NCBI RefSeq assembly: GCF_038235435.1
Contig: NZ_CP151275.1
Span: 5,022,001 to 5,086,000, forward strand
Length of the DNA stretch: 64,000 nt
DNA from: Niveibacterium sp. SC-1
GTDB lineage: Bacteria > Pseudomonadota > Gammaproteobacteria > Burkholderiales > Rhodocyclaceae
Direction: 5' to 3'
The translations under genes and the position numbers were made by a program. Below the pieces are notes generated by a model. The model was not told where the DNA came from. It saw only the letters and a program-made list of their open reading frames with translations, and did no database searches. This document shows positions 43,161 to 52,484 of the stretch, piece by piece; positions within the stretch are counted from its first letter, which is position 1; each line of letters opens with the position of its first letter.

Positions 43161-45995
43161 ATGGCCGATCCCCCGCTCACCAGCAATCTCGGCTTCCTCA
43201 CCTGGGTGCGCCAGGGTGCGGCCACCGGCATCGCGCAGCCCGACACCCTGGGGCCCGTGCAGCCAGGCCGCATCGCGGTGACGGCCGCGGTGCGGGTGAA
43301 CAACACGCCGGCCGCCTCGCTGCCGGTGCAACTGCTGGGGCCGGCCGACGTGCTCGGGCTGGACCTGCGGCAAGTCGTACGCACGGACCCGCCGCCCAAC
43401 AGCAGCGGCTTCGAGCCCAACAACTTCGTAGCGATCGAGTTCGACCGGCCCGACCTGCCCTGGCTGTTCACGCCCGCCGCCGCCAACAGCGCCGGCAAGC
43501 TGCGCCCCTGGCTGTGCCTGGTCGTGGTGCGGGTGCAGCCGGGCGTTACGCTGCGGCCTGCGGGTGACGGGCCACTGCCGGTGCTCGACATCGCGGCCCC
43601 CGCGAAACCGGTCGACGAGTTGCCCGATCTCGCCGAGAGCTGGCTGTGGGCGCATGCCCAGGTGGCCGCCGGCGACCCGGCGACCGTGCTGGCCGGGCCC
43701 TCGCAACTCTCGCTCTCGCGCCTGTGGTGCCCGCGCCTGCTCGAAGCCGACACCGACTACCTAGCCTGCCTGGTCCCGAGCTTCGCGCTGGGGGTGATGG
43801 CCGGCCTCGGCCAGGCGATCACCGAGGCGAAGTTCGCGCGCCTCGATCCGGCCTGGCCCGCCCCCGCCCGGATGCCGGCCGCGCTCTCGCTGCCCGTCTA
43901 TCACCACTGGGCTTTCCGCAGCGGCGCGGGCGGCGACTTCAAGTCGCTGGTGCAACTCCTCAAGGCGCAGGCCGCGCCGGAAGGCCTGGGGCGCCGGCCG
44001 GTGAACCTCGGCCAGCCGGGCTTCCCCTTGCCGGGCATAGCGGCCGAGACCGCGGTGGAGCTGGGCGGGGCGCTGCAGGACTTGCTCGCGCCCGAGACGC
44101 CGGAGCCCTGGCCGGCGGGCGCGCAGGCCGTCTTCCAGCCCGAGCTGGCGAAGATCGTGAACGCGCCGGGCCTCGCCGAGGCCATCGCGCCGGAAGAAGA
44201 CCCGCTGCTGGCCCCGCCGCTCTACGGACGCTGGCATGCCGCTCGCACCACCGCCAACCCCGGCGTGCCGCCCGCCGGCAATCCGCCGGAACAAGGCCAC
44301 TGGTTCGACGAGCTCAACCTCGACCCGCGCCACCGCCTGGTGGCGGCCTTCGGCACGCAGGTCGTGCAGGAGCACCAGGAAGCCCTGATGGCCGCCGCCT
44401 GGACGCAGGCCGGCGAACTGCAGCGGGCCAACCAGACCCTGCGCCAGTTGCAGCTCGGCATCTTCGTCAGCGGCAGCCTGCATGCGCGGCACTTCGCCAG
44501 GCTGAGTCTGGATGCGCTGGTCCGTGTCAGCGGGCCGGTGCACGCCCGCATCCGGCTGGCGCAGAGCGGGCCGGCCCTGCGCGACGGCCTCGCCCGCGAC
44601 GCGGCCAGACCGGCCCCGACCCTGGCCGCGCAACTCTCCGCCTCGACCCTGCCACCGCGTGCGGCGAGCGCGGCCATGCGCCGCATGACGCGGCCGCTGG
44701 GCCCGGTGAACCGGCGCCTCACCGCCATGGGCATCGCGCGCCCGACCGCGGTCACCATGCTCAGCAAGTTCGCCAGCGGCGCGGTGCTGCAATACGTCGC
44801 GCAGGCGCTGCCCGACGTGGTCACCTTCAACACGGTGCGCGAGCGCCTCGCCAACCCCGGCGGTCTCGCCTTCTACCAGGCCGTGAGTGCGCAGCGCGTG
44901 CAGTCCGAACCGATCCGGCCCTTCTTCACCGTGCTGCCCGAGGGGCAGTCGCCCACCACCGTGCCGGCCCCCTTGCCGCTGGTACCCGAACCCGCGGTGT
45001 CCGTCGCGTTCCGCAAGGCCGCCACCGAGCACCTCGCGCTGCTCAAGCCCAACCGCATCCGGCCGTTTCCGCTCCCGCTGCCGACGGTGGAACTCGACGA
45101 GACGCTGCAGACGGGACTGCTATCCCAGCTCGCACCCCAGCGCACGCTGGCGGCCCTGGCCCGTGCGCGCGTGCCGATGCTGCCGGCGGCGCCGGCGCTG
45201 GCCGACGAGGCGCCGCCGGTCGAGCCCCTGGTGCTGGCGCCGCACTTCACGCAGCCCATGTACGAGCCCCTGCGCGACCTCTCGCAGGCGTTGCTGCTGC
45301 CGGGGCTGGAAGCCGTGGACCCGAACAGCGTGATCGGCCTCAAGACCAACCGCCGCTTCGTCGAGGCCTATCTCGTCGGGCTCAACCACGAGATGGGGCG
45401 CGAGCTGCTGTGGCGCGGCTTTCCCACCGACCAGCGCGGCACCTGTTTCGACCGCTTCTGGGACAACCGCGGCGCACCCGAACCGCGCCCCGACATCACG
45501 CAGCTGCACACCTGGGGCAACCGGCTGCTCGGCGACGCCGCCAACGCGCCGGCACGCGAGCGCTTCGTCATGCTCCTGCGCAGCGAGCTGCTGCGCCGCT
45601 ATCCGGGCGCGCTCATCTACGCGCTGCGCGCCCGTCGCGTGGATGGCGTGCGCAGCCCCAGCCCGGAAGCTGCCGACGAGCTGATGCCCGCCTTCCGCGG
45701 GTCCATGCAGCCCGATATCAGCTTCTTCGGCTTCGACCTCTCGGTGGAGGACGCGGTGGCCGACCCCGGCTGGTACATCGTGCTGCAGGAGCAACCCACC
45801 GAGCCGCGCCTGGGCCTGGAGGCCGACACGCCGCGGCCCGCGCGCACGCACATGCGCATCGCCGACGGCGCCCCCGCAGGCGTGGCGCCCCAGGGACTCA
45901 CCTGGGGCGCCAGTGCCGCCGCGATGGCCGGCATCCTGCGACAGGTGCCGGTGCGCATCGCCATCCACGCCTCGCAGTTCCTGCCGCGAGACTGA
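43161..45995 (+). CDS. Large protein of unknown function (944 residues)
   Basis: I do not recognise an assigned family. It has no signal peptide or membrane segment. Notable segments: LSRLWCPRLLEADTDYLACL near 190, GRWHAARTTANPGVPPAGNP near 360, RRMTRPLGPVNRRLTAMGIA near 510, and a C-terminal third with strongly patterned motifs FTQPMYEPLRDLSQALLLPG, EAYLVGLNHEMGRELLWRGF, PTDQRGTCFDRFWDN and MQPDISFFGFDLSVEDA. The C-terminal part has the look of a conserved domain because it is rich in Trp, Arg and charged residues with little low complexity. It is the third gene of the operon; the stop is 3 bases before the next start. Confidence 0.75.
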   Translation: MADPPLTSNLGFLTWVRQGAATGIAQPDTLGPVQPGRIAVTAAVRVNNTPAASLPVQLLGPADVLGLDLRQVVRTDPPPNSSGFEPNNFVAIEFDRPDLPWLFTPAAANSAGKLRPWLCLVVVRVQPGVTLRPAGDGPLPVLDIAAPAKPVDELPDLAESWLWAHAQVAAGDPATVLAGPSQLSLSRLWCPRLLEADTDYLACLVPSFALGVMAGLGQAITEAKFARLDPAWPAPARMPAALSLPVYHHWAFRSGAGGDFKSLVQLLKAQAAPEGLGRRPVNLGQPGFPLPGIAAETAVELGGALQDLLAPETPEPWPAGAQAVFQPELAKIVNAPGLAEAIAPEEDPLLAPPLYGRWHAARTTANPGVPPAGNPPEQGHWFDELNLDPRHRLVAAFGTQVVQEHQEALMAAAWTQAGELQRANQTLRQLQLGIFVSGSLHARHFARLSLDALVRVSGPVHARIRLAQSGPALRDGLARDAARPAPTLAAQLSASTLPPRAASAAMRRMTRPLGPVNRRLTAMGIARPTAVTMLSKFASGAVLQYVAQALPDVVTFNTVRERLANPGGLAFYQAVSAQRVQSEPIRPFFTVLPEGQSPTTVPAPLPLVPEPAVSVAFRKAATEHLALLKPNRIRPFPLPLPTVELDETLQTGLLSQLAPQRTLAALARARVPMLPAAPALADEAPPVEPLVLAPHFTQPMYEPLRDLSQALLLPGLEAVDPNSVIGLKTNRRFVEAYLVGLNHEMGRELLWRGFPTDQRGTCFDRFWDNRGAPEPRPDITQLHTWGNRLLGDAANAPARERFVMLLRSELLRRYPGALIYALRARRVDGVRSPSPEAADELMPAFRGSMQPDISFFGFDLSVEDAVADPGWYIVLQEQPTEPRLGLEADTPRPARTHMRIADGAPAGVAPQGLTWGASAAAMAGILRQVPVRIAIHASQFLPRD

Positions 45996-45998
45996 ACG

Positions 45999-48900
45999 AT
46001 GGTCACGCGCCCACCCATCCGGCCACCGATCGGACCGATAGGCCCGATCGGACCCATCGGTCCGGTCGTACCCGTCACGCCCACGCCAACTTCGCCGCCT
46101 GCGCCGGCAATCCCTCCGGCCGAAATGGGGCTCGCCCTGGGACCCAGCGAGCGCCCCTTGCTCCTGCTCCCGGTGCGCCTGGAAACGCGCTTCTTCACGC
46201 AGCCCGACCGCAGCAGCGAGCTGCGCGTGCGCATCTACCCCGACAAGATCCATCTCGACAGTCACGAGACCGCGCTGTTGCCGGCCGAACGGGACTGGGC
46301 GCAGCACTACTGGACGCTGCTGTGGCGCAGCGGCGGCGATGCACGGGTCGACGCCGAGGCCTGGCGCCAGCTCGCCGAGCGCTATGGCGACGCGCGCGCA
46401 CTGTGGTTGCGCCGGGTGCAGACGCCAAGCAATCTCGCCCAGCGCCCCGCCACGCCCAGCGCGCCCGAGGCGGCGCTGGAGCCGCCGCCCCTCTTCCCCG
46501 CCGTGGAGCTCGACAGCACGCCGGACGCCGGCGCCTGGCGCCATGCCCCGCTCGCCCGCCTGCTGCCGGAGCGCTGGATCGCGGTGGCGAGCAGCGGCAC
46601 GCGCATCCTCGCCGCAGCGGCCGGGCGCAGCATCGTGCAGCCGCTGACGGTTGGCCCGGACCCCGGCGCGGCAGCGCCCGCCGAGCTCCCCGGCGATCAG
46701 CTCGCCATCGACGAAGCGATGCGCTGGATGGTCGACTTCGCGGCCGCGGAGGAAAAAGGCATGGCGCTGCGCCTCTCGATCGCCGCCGCTGATCTCGCCG
46801 GCGGCATCGATCGCCTGGTGGTGCTCGGCACTGCCGCCGCGCTCGCCCCAGAGGAGGCCGCCAAGCAGCTCGACGCCCTGCTCGACGCCCACCGCTACAC
46901 CGATGGGCTCGCCTTCGCGCGCCTGGGCACGCCCACCAACAACACCGCGGGACAGCGCTCCGGCTTCAGCGACGCCAACGCGCCGCAGCGCGCGCGCGCG
47001 GACTTCGAAACCGCCGCGACGACGGCCGCCGATGTGGCCAGCAACGCGCGCCGCTTCGCGCTCGCCCTGGGGCTGCCGCCTGAGTCGCTAGAAACCGGCC
47101 TCGCGACCACCACCGGCGCCGCCGACAGCCACGAGCGCGACGCCCGTTCGATGAATGCCGCGCTGTGGCCGGCGACCTGGGGCTACTTCCTCACCAACCT
47201 CGTCGGCCCCGGCACGCCAGTCTCGCTCGCCATGCTCGACTGGGCACGCGAACGCTTCGCCCTGCATGTGCGCGCGCAAGGCGCCTTCGCGCCGCTGCGC
47301 TGCGGGCGCCAACCCTACGGCATCCTGCCGGTCACCTCGCTCGACCTGTGGCAGCCGGACACACCCACCGTGCCGCCGGCACCGCCCGGCGGCATCGCGC
47401 TCCCGCCGATCACGAACTTCGACGCGCCGCTGCGCCAGTTCCTCCTGCGGCTGCGCGACAACGTCTGGCGGCCCTGTCTCACGCAAGTGCCGCGCATCGG
47501 CCGCGGCAACCCGGATGAAGACCTTGCCGATGTCATGCGTGCGGACGCCTTCTCCAATCACTATGAAACGCGCGCCCTGCTCGGCCGCCACTATCTGGAT
47601 CACCTGCGCCTCTTCATCGGCGAGAGCCTGGTGGTGAGCGGCTTCAACGCGATGGCCGAGACGCTCGCGGTGGGCCTGCTGCAACGCATGGGCATCGCCT
47701 GGCGGCCGCGCCTCTTCCGCATGGTCTACGGCGACGCGGCCTTCCCGCTCACGCGCGAGCTCGTGCAGGTCGGCGAAGTGTCGGCCGAGCGCCTGCTGGA
47801 GCCGAACTACATAAGGGCACTGCAGGAGGCGACATCCCTCGAGGCAGTCGAACGCCCCGGCGGCCAGCCGCTGCCGGCCGACGCGCCGCTGCTGCAGGTC
47901 CTGCTGCGCCACGCGCTACTGCGCGCCTATGCCGACGCCGCGGCGCGCCTGCTCGCACTGGAGCAGGGCGACGATGCGCTCGCGCTGATGCGCGAGCCTG
48001 AGCTGATCGATCTCGTGCCGGACGCGCCTGCCACCTCCACCTGGCGCCGCCAGCTCGACGCCAGCATCACCACGCCGGCCGGCCCGCGCGTCGTGCGCGA
48101 ACACCTGCTCGCGCTCAGCGACTTCGCGCCGACGGAGCTGCGCGCGCTGGGCGAGATGCGCACGGCCCTCGCCCATCTCGCCGGCGTCGACAGCGAACGC
48201 CTGCTGATGCTGCTGCAGGGCACGCTGGATCTGTCCTCGCATCGCCTCGACGCGTGGATCAGCTCCTTCGCGACGCGGCGCCTCGCCGAGCAGCGCGCCG
48301 CGCAGCCGCAGGGGCTTTACGTCGGCGGCTACGGCTGGGTGGAAAAGTTGCGCCCCTTGCCGCGTCCTGCGACACCGGTGACGCCGCTGCCCGCCGACGA
48401 ACCCGGCCCGCTGCTCGCGCCCGCCGACGACAGCGGCTTCATCCACGCGCCTTCGCTCACGCAAGCCGCCACCGCCGCGCTGCTGCGCAATGCCCACCTC
48501 GGTCATGAGGGCCGCGCGCTTGCCGACGGGCCGTTCGCCATCGACCTATCCTCCGCGCGGCTGCGCGATGCGCGCTGGCTGCTCGACGGCATCCGCCAGG
48601 GCCAGCCGCTGGGCGCCCTGCTGGGCTACCGCCTCGAACGGCGCCTGCACGAACTGGGCTTCGACGCCTACATCGCACCGCTGCGCGAGATCGCGCCGCT
48701 GAACGCCGGCAAGCTGGTGCCGAGCCCAGGGCCGCTCGAAGCCATCGCCGCGCAGAACGTGGTGGACGGGCTCGCGCTATGGAACCGCTGGAAGGACGCG
48801 CGCGGCGGCCTCTTCAATGGCCGCCCCTTGCCGCAACCGGGTGCGCCCGACTTCGATGCGCTCGCGCGCGAGCTCGATGCGCTCGGCGAGGCCATCGACG

Positions 48901-50600
48901 CCACCGGTGATGCGGTCACCGCCGAAGCCGCCTACCAGCTCGTGCGCGGCAACGTCACCCGCACCGCGAGCACCTTGGCCGCGGTGGCCGGCGGCGAAGC
49001 GCCGGTGCCGGAACTGGAAGTGGCGCGCACGCCGCGCAGCGGCACCGCAATCACGCATCGCGTGCTGCTCGCCTTGAACGGCAGGGCCGCGACGACCCCG
49101 GGCTGGGCGACTTTCGGCACCTCCCAACGCGCCCGTGCCGAGCCGGTGCTCAACGCCTGGTGCGCCCGACTGCTCGGTGATCCACGCCAGGTCACGATCA
49201 CAATCCAGCAGCTCGATGACGCCGGCATCGCGGTGACGGCGACGCACACGCTGACCCTCGCGGAGCTGGCGCTGACGCCGCTGGACCTGGTGCACACGGT
49301 CGATCCGGATGCCCGCCCCGGCACCCTCGGTGAGCTGGAGCTGCGCCTGCTCTACCACCTGCGGCGCAAGGCCGCGCTGGGGCCAGCGGTGCGCCTGCGC
49401 ATCGTCTCCGCGCGAGCGCCGGATGGGGACGGAAAAGTCCTCTCGCTGGACGACGTCATCGATCAGGCCGCCGCCCTGCGCCGCCTGCTAGCCGTGGGCC
49501 GGCCGCTGGAGGCCGAGGACCTCGCGCCGGCGCAGGACGAGATCGCGCCCGCGATCGACCTGGCGGAGCTGGGCTCGCGCTGCAGCCGCGCCGAATCGGC
49601 CCTGCGCGGCACCCACCGCGCCCTGCTGAGGCTGCTCAAACCCCCCGCCGACACGCCGCCCGCCACGGCCGAGGAGTGGCGCAGCGCGCTCTTCGCACTG
49701 CTGGGCTTCGGCTTCGCCGGTGCCCTGCCGGTAAACGCGAGTGGAGACGACGCAGCGACGCGTGGCGCGCTCGCCGCGCAGGCCGCGGCGCTGCTCAAGG
49801 ACAGTCAAGCGCGCCTGGATCGCGGCGCGGCGCTGGCTGCGCTGCCGCTCGCAAGCAGCCCGGACAAGCAGCGCGACGCCTTGCTCGAACGCCTGCGTGC
49901 GGTGTTCGGCGGCGGCTTCGTCGCGCTGCCGAAATTCCGCTGCGGCAACGGCGCGGCCTTCGACGCGGCACGCGCCGCGAGCACGACGCTGCAGGGGGGC
50001 GATGCGCTCGCGGTGCACAGCTGGTTCGATCGCATCGAGCGCGTGCGCGAGGCCCCGGCCCGATTCGGCGCCGCCCTGCGCGGTGCCGAAGTGCTGGGCA
50101 CCGGCGCGGCCCTGCGGCTCGCGGTGGCGCAATTGCCGCTGCCCGCCGACCCCTCGGCGGCCCCGCCGCGCTGGGTGGCGCTGCCGCCCCTGCCCGGCGA
50201 GGTCGTGCCCCCCGGCCAGCTATCGCTGGTGCTGCACGTAGGCGGCGCCGTGCCCCGCGGCCAAACCATGGCCACGCTGGACACCACCCAGACTATCTGC
50301 GGCCTGCTCGTCGACGAATGGGTGGAGATGGTCCCCGGCGCCAGCGAAACGACAGCCCTGGCCTTCCAGTTCAATCCGCCCGACGCCTGCGCGCCGCAGG
50401 CGCTGCTGCTCGCCGTGCCGCCCGTGGTCGGCCAGCCGTGGACGGTGGCGCGCCTGCATCAGGTGCTCACCGAAACCATGGACCTCGCCCAGCTGCGCGG
50501 GGTCGATGCGGAGGCCTTGGGCGAACTCGGTCATTACCTGCCGGCCCTGCATCTGGCCCTGAACCACGACGGCGATGCCGTCTCCACCCCGCTCGGGTAA
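45999..50600 (+). CDS. Giant protein of unknown function with a GPI-repeat N-terminus (1533 residues)
   Basis: No family recognised. The N-terminal 45 residues are a Gly-Pro-Ile tandem (IGPIGPIGPIGPVVPVTPTP) and Pro-rich linker, then a long cytoplasmic-looking mixed alpha/beta protein. Distinctive segments: LLPVRLETRFFTQPDRSSEL, LRCGRQPYGILPVTSLDLWQ (about 430), ETRALLGRHYLDHLRLFIGE (about 525), YVGGYGWVEKLRPLPRPATP (about 770), and near the C-terminus TMATLDTTQTICGLLVDEWV, GASETTALAFQFNPPDACAP and LLLAVPPVVGQPWTVARLHQ. No signal peptide, no membrane segment, no nucleotide-binding motif seen. It begins 3 bases after the 944-residue gene, indicating coupled translation. Confidence 0.75.
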   Translation: MVTRPPIRPPIGPIGPIGPIGPVVPVTPTPTSPPAPAIPPAEMGLALGPSERPLLLLPVRLETRFFTQPDRSSELRVRIYPDKIHLDSHETALLPAERDWAQHYWTLLWRSGGDARVDAEAWRQLAERYGDARALWLRRVQTPSNLAQRPATPSAPEAALEPPPLFPAVELDSTPDAGAWRHAPLARLLPERWIAVASSGTRILAAAAGRSIVQPLTVGPDPGAAAPAELPGDQLAIDEAMRWMVDFAAAEEKGMALRLSIAAADLAGGIDRLVVLGTAAALAPEEAAKQLDALLDAHRYTDGLAFARLGTPTNNTAGQRSGFSDANAPQRARADFETAATTAADVASNARRFALALGLPPESLETGLATTTGAADSHERDARSMNAALWPATWGYFLTNLVGPGTPVSLAMLDWARERFALHVRAQGAFAPLRCGRQPYGILPVTSLDLWQPDTPTVPPAPPGGIALPPITNFDAPLRQFLLRLRDNVWRPCLTQVPRIGRGNPDEDLADVMRADAFSNHYETRALLGRHYLDHLRLFIGESLVVSGFNAMAETLAVGLLQRMGIAWRPRLFRMVYGDAAFPLTRELVQVGEVSAERLLEPNYIRALQEATSLEAVERPGGQPLPADAPLLQVLLRHALLRAYADAAARLLALEQGDDALALMREPELIDLVPDAPATSTWRRQLDASITTPAGPRVVREHLLALSDFAPTELRALGEMRTALAHLAGVDSERLLMLLQGTLDLSSHRLDAWISSFATRRLAEQRAAQPQGLYVGGYGWVEKLRPLPRPATPVTPLPADEPGPLLAPADDSGFIHAPSLTQAATAALLRNAHLGHEGRALADGPFAIDLSSARLRDARWLLDGIRQGQPLGALLGYRLERRLHELGFDAYIAPLREIAPLNAGKLVPSPGPLEAIAAQNVVDGLALWNRWKDARGGLFNGRPLPQPGAPDFDALARELDALGEAIDATGDAVTAEAAYQLVRGNVTRTASTLAAVAGGEAPVPELEVARTPRSGTAITHRVLLALNGRAATTPGWATFGTSQRARAEPVLNAWCARLLGDPRQVTITIQQLDDAGIAVTATHTLTLAELALTPLDLVHTVDPDARPGTLGELELRLLYHLRRKAALGPAVRLRIVSARAPDGDGKVLSLDDVIDQAAALRRLLAVGRPLEAEDLAPAQDEIAPAIDLAELGSRCSRAESALRGTHRALLRLLKPPADTPPATAEEWRSALFALLGFGFAGALPVNASGDDAATRGALAAQAAALLKDSQARLDRGAALAALPLASSPDKQRDALLERLRAVFGGGFVALPKFRCGNGAAFDAARAASTTLQGGDALAVHSWFDRIERVREAPARFGAALRGAEVLGTGAALRLAVAQLPLPADPSAAPPRWVALPPLPGEVVPPGQLSLVLHVGGAVPRGQTMATLDTTQTICGLLVDEWVEMVPGASETTALAFQFNPPDACAPQALLLAVPPVVGQPWTVARLHQVLTETMDLAQLRGVDAEALGELGHYLPALHLALNHDGDAVSTPLG

Positions 50601-50612
50601 AGGAGCTGCGCA

Positions 50613-52403
50613 ATGCCCTCGATCACCAGCTGGACCCGACTCGAACCGCGCTGCCGCGATGCGGAGATGGCGCGCACGGTGAGCGCGCGCCTGTTCGATC
50701 CGCTGTGGATGCTGACGCGCCAATGGCAGACCGGCGAATTCCTCGGCGAGGACGCCGGCACGCCGGTGATCGCCCGCGCCCGCGCCAGCTCCACGCTGAT
50801 CACCCGCTGCTTCCTGGGCGAGCTGCCGGCCGACACCGACACCGTCGCGGCGCCGTACGACAGCACGCGCCTGCCTCTGGAGGTGCTGGTCGAGCGCGAG
50901 TCCATGCGACCGCAGGCAGCGGCGACGCCCGTCAACGCCGCGAAGAAGCTGCGCCTGGTCGTCGAAGGTGGGCTGCACTGGCTGCGCCTGCTCGCGAGCA
51001 AAACCTTGTCGCGGGACTATCGCGACAAGTGGATAGCGCGCTACGGCCTCGCACTACCGGAGTCCGCGACGCTGGACGCGCTCGATGCGGCGAGTGCGCG
51101 CTACCTGCGCAGCATGGCGGGGCGCGTCCCCGATGCGCGACGCCTGGACGCCGCGTTGCGCGTGCCCGGTGGTGGCGACCCGGTTATCGAGCCCGCGCTC
51201 GGGATCCGCGCGGCCGACCTTCCCGCCGTACTGCTGGCCGCGCGCGAATGGATCATCTGGTGGGACGCTCTCTTCAGCGAACCCGCGGCGGGTGACACCG
51301 CGGCCTGGCTGCCCGAAAGGCTGGAGCACGCGATGTCCGTGGCGGGCACCTTCTCGGCCAGCCCCGCCGACGAACGCTGCCTGACCGCCGGCGAACTCTA
51401 CGAAGGCGAGATCGACTGGAGCGACTTCGATCTCGACCTCGAAGCCCGCCTCGGCGCCGGCACCGACACCGCTTTCGAGACGCTGGTCCAGACCGTGATC
51501 CCTGCGCCGCTCAGCTTCAAGGGCGCGCCCGCGCCGCGCTTCTGGGAGTTCGAGGATGCGCGCATCGACGTCGGCCTGATGTCGGTCGGCCCCACCGACC
51601 TCGCCCATCTGATGATGATCGAATACGCCAGCAGCTACGGCAACGACTGGTACCTGGTGCCGCTGGATCTGCGCGTGGGCTCGCTCACGCGCATCGATTC
51701 CCTGGTCGTCACCGACACCTTCGGCGTGAGCCACCTGCTGCGGCCCATAGGCGACCCGGCCCTGCCCGGCGCGCACTGGAGTCTCTACCAGCTCGCCCGC
51801 CACCGCCGCGCCGGCCGCAGCGAACCGACCGGCGTCGAGCCCAACCTGTTCTTCCTGCCGCCCGTGCTGGGCCCCAAGCTGGCGGGCGCGCCGCTGGAGG
51901 AAGTGCTGTTCATGCGCGACGAGATGGCCAACCTCGCCTGGGCGGTCGAGCACAAGATCGAGGGACCGCTGGAACAGGCGCTGCGCCGCGACGACCGCGA
52001 AGAGCCACGCCCGCCGCCGCCCGAGGGCGAGCTGCCGGTGTACCGGCTCGCCTCGCCGGTTCCCGCGCACTGGATCCCGCTGATGCCGGTGCAGATCCGC
52101 CAGCCCGACGGCCGCGTGATCACCCGCCTCGCGCGCGGCGCGGTGCTGCAACCGGACGGCAGCCAGCAGGTGCACGGCGCCCTGGGCGTGCTGCTCGGCG
52201 AGTCGGGTTCGCGCCTGCTGCATGATGAGGAGGTGCCGCGCGAGGGCGCACGTGTGCTGCGGCAGGCGCAGTTTGCGCGGTGGACGGATGGCGCCAGCTT
52301 CGCCTGGATCGGCCGCCGCAAGACGGTGGGCCGGGGCGAGGGCTCAAGCGGTTTGCGCTTCGATCGACTGGAGGCGCCGCCCTCGGAGCAGGTCGAACCC
52401 TGA
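50613..52403 (+). CDS. Protein of unknown function, last gene of the island operon (596 residues)
   Basis: No family recognised. It opens with ITSWTRLEPRCRDAEMARTV, followed by LFDPLWMLTRQWQTGEFLGE. Later segments include RFWEFEDARIDVGLMSVGPT, LMMIEYASSYGNDWYLVPLD, LVVTDTFGVSHLLRPI and EVLFMRDEMANLAWAVEHKI. The frequent Trp and acidic residues and absence of low complexity suggest a conserved globular cytoplasmic protein. It starts 12 bases after the 1533-residue gene behind GGTAAAGGAG and is followed by a perfect terminator, so it closes the operon. Confidence 0.75.
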   Translation: MPSITSWTRLEPRCRDAEMARTVSARLFDPLWMLTRQWQTGEFLGEDAGTPVIARARASSTLITRCFLGELPADTDTVAAPYDSTRLPLEVLVERESMRPQAAATPVNAAKKLRLVVEGGLHWLRLLASKTLSRDYRDKWIARYGLALPESATLDALDAASARYLRSMAGRVPDARRLDAALRVPGGGDPVIEPALGIRAADLPAVLLAAREWIIWWDALFSEPAAGDTAAWLPERLEHAMSVAGTFSASPADERCLTAGELYEGEIDWSDFDLDLEARLGAGTDTAFETLVQTVIPAPLSFKGAPAPRFWEFEDARIDVGLMSVGPTDLAHLMMIEYASSYGNDWYLVPLDLRVGSLTRIDSLVVTDTFGVSHLLRPIGDPALPGAHWSLYQLARHRRAGRSEPTGVEPNLFFLPPVLGPKLAGAPLEEVLFMRDEMANLAWAVEHKIEGPLEQALRRDDREEPRPPPPEGELPVYRLASPVPAHWIPLMPVQIRQPDGRVITRLARGAVLQPDGSQQVHGALGVLLGESGSRLLHDEEVPREGARVLRQAQFARWTDGASFAWIGRRKTVGRGEGSSGLRFDRLEAPPSEQVEP

Positions 52404-52430
52404 ACGGCTGATTGGTGAGGCCTCGCCCCG

Positions 52431-52467
52431 AAAGAAGAAGGGCCGCATGACGCGGCCCTTCTTCTTT
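52431..52467. terminator. Strong bidirectional terminator
   Basis: Perfect 16-bp stem: AAAGAAGAAGGGCCGC (52431-52446) and its complement (52452-52467) around a 5-base loop. The A-rich left arm and T-rich right arm give T tracts on both strands. It ends both the five-gene operon and the convergent DUF3683 gene. Confidence 0.9.
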
Positions 52468-52484
52468 CCATCAAGCAGACGCCC

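Noticed and set aside
43646..46792. A 1048-codon open frame on the + strand overlapping the 944- and 1533-residue genes
   Set aside because: Its translation is Arg/Ala/Gly/Pro-biased, typical of an off-frame reading of GC-rich coding DNA, and it spans the boundary of two well-formed genes.
36731..52403. Contractile injection or phage-tail cluster
   Set aside because: I found no sheath, tube, baseplate, spike or tape-measure-like protein, and the AAA-type ATPase nearby is a STAND/AAA_16 signalling protein, not a ClpV or tail ATPase.
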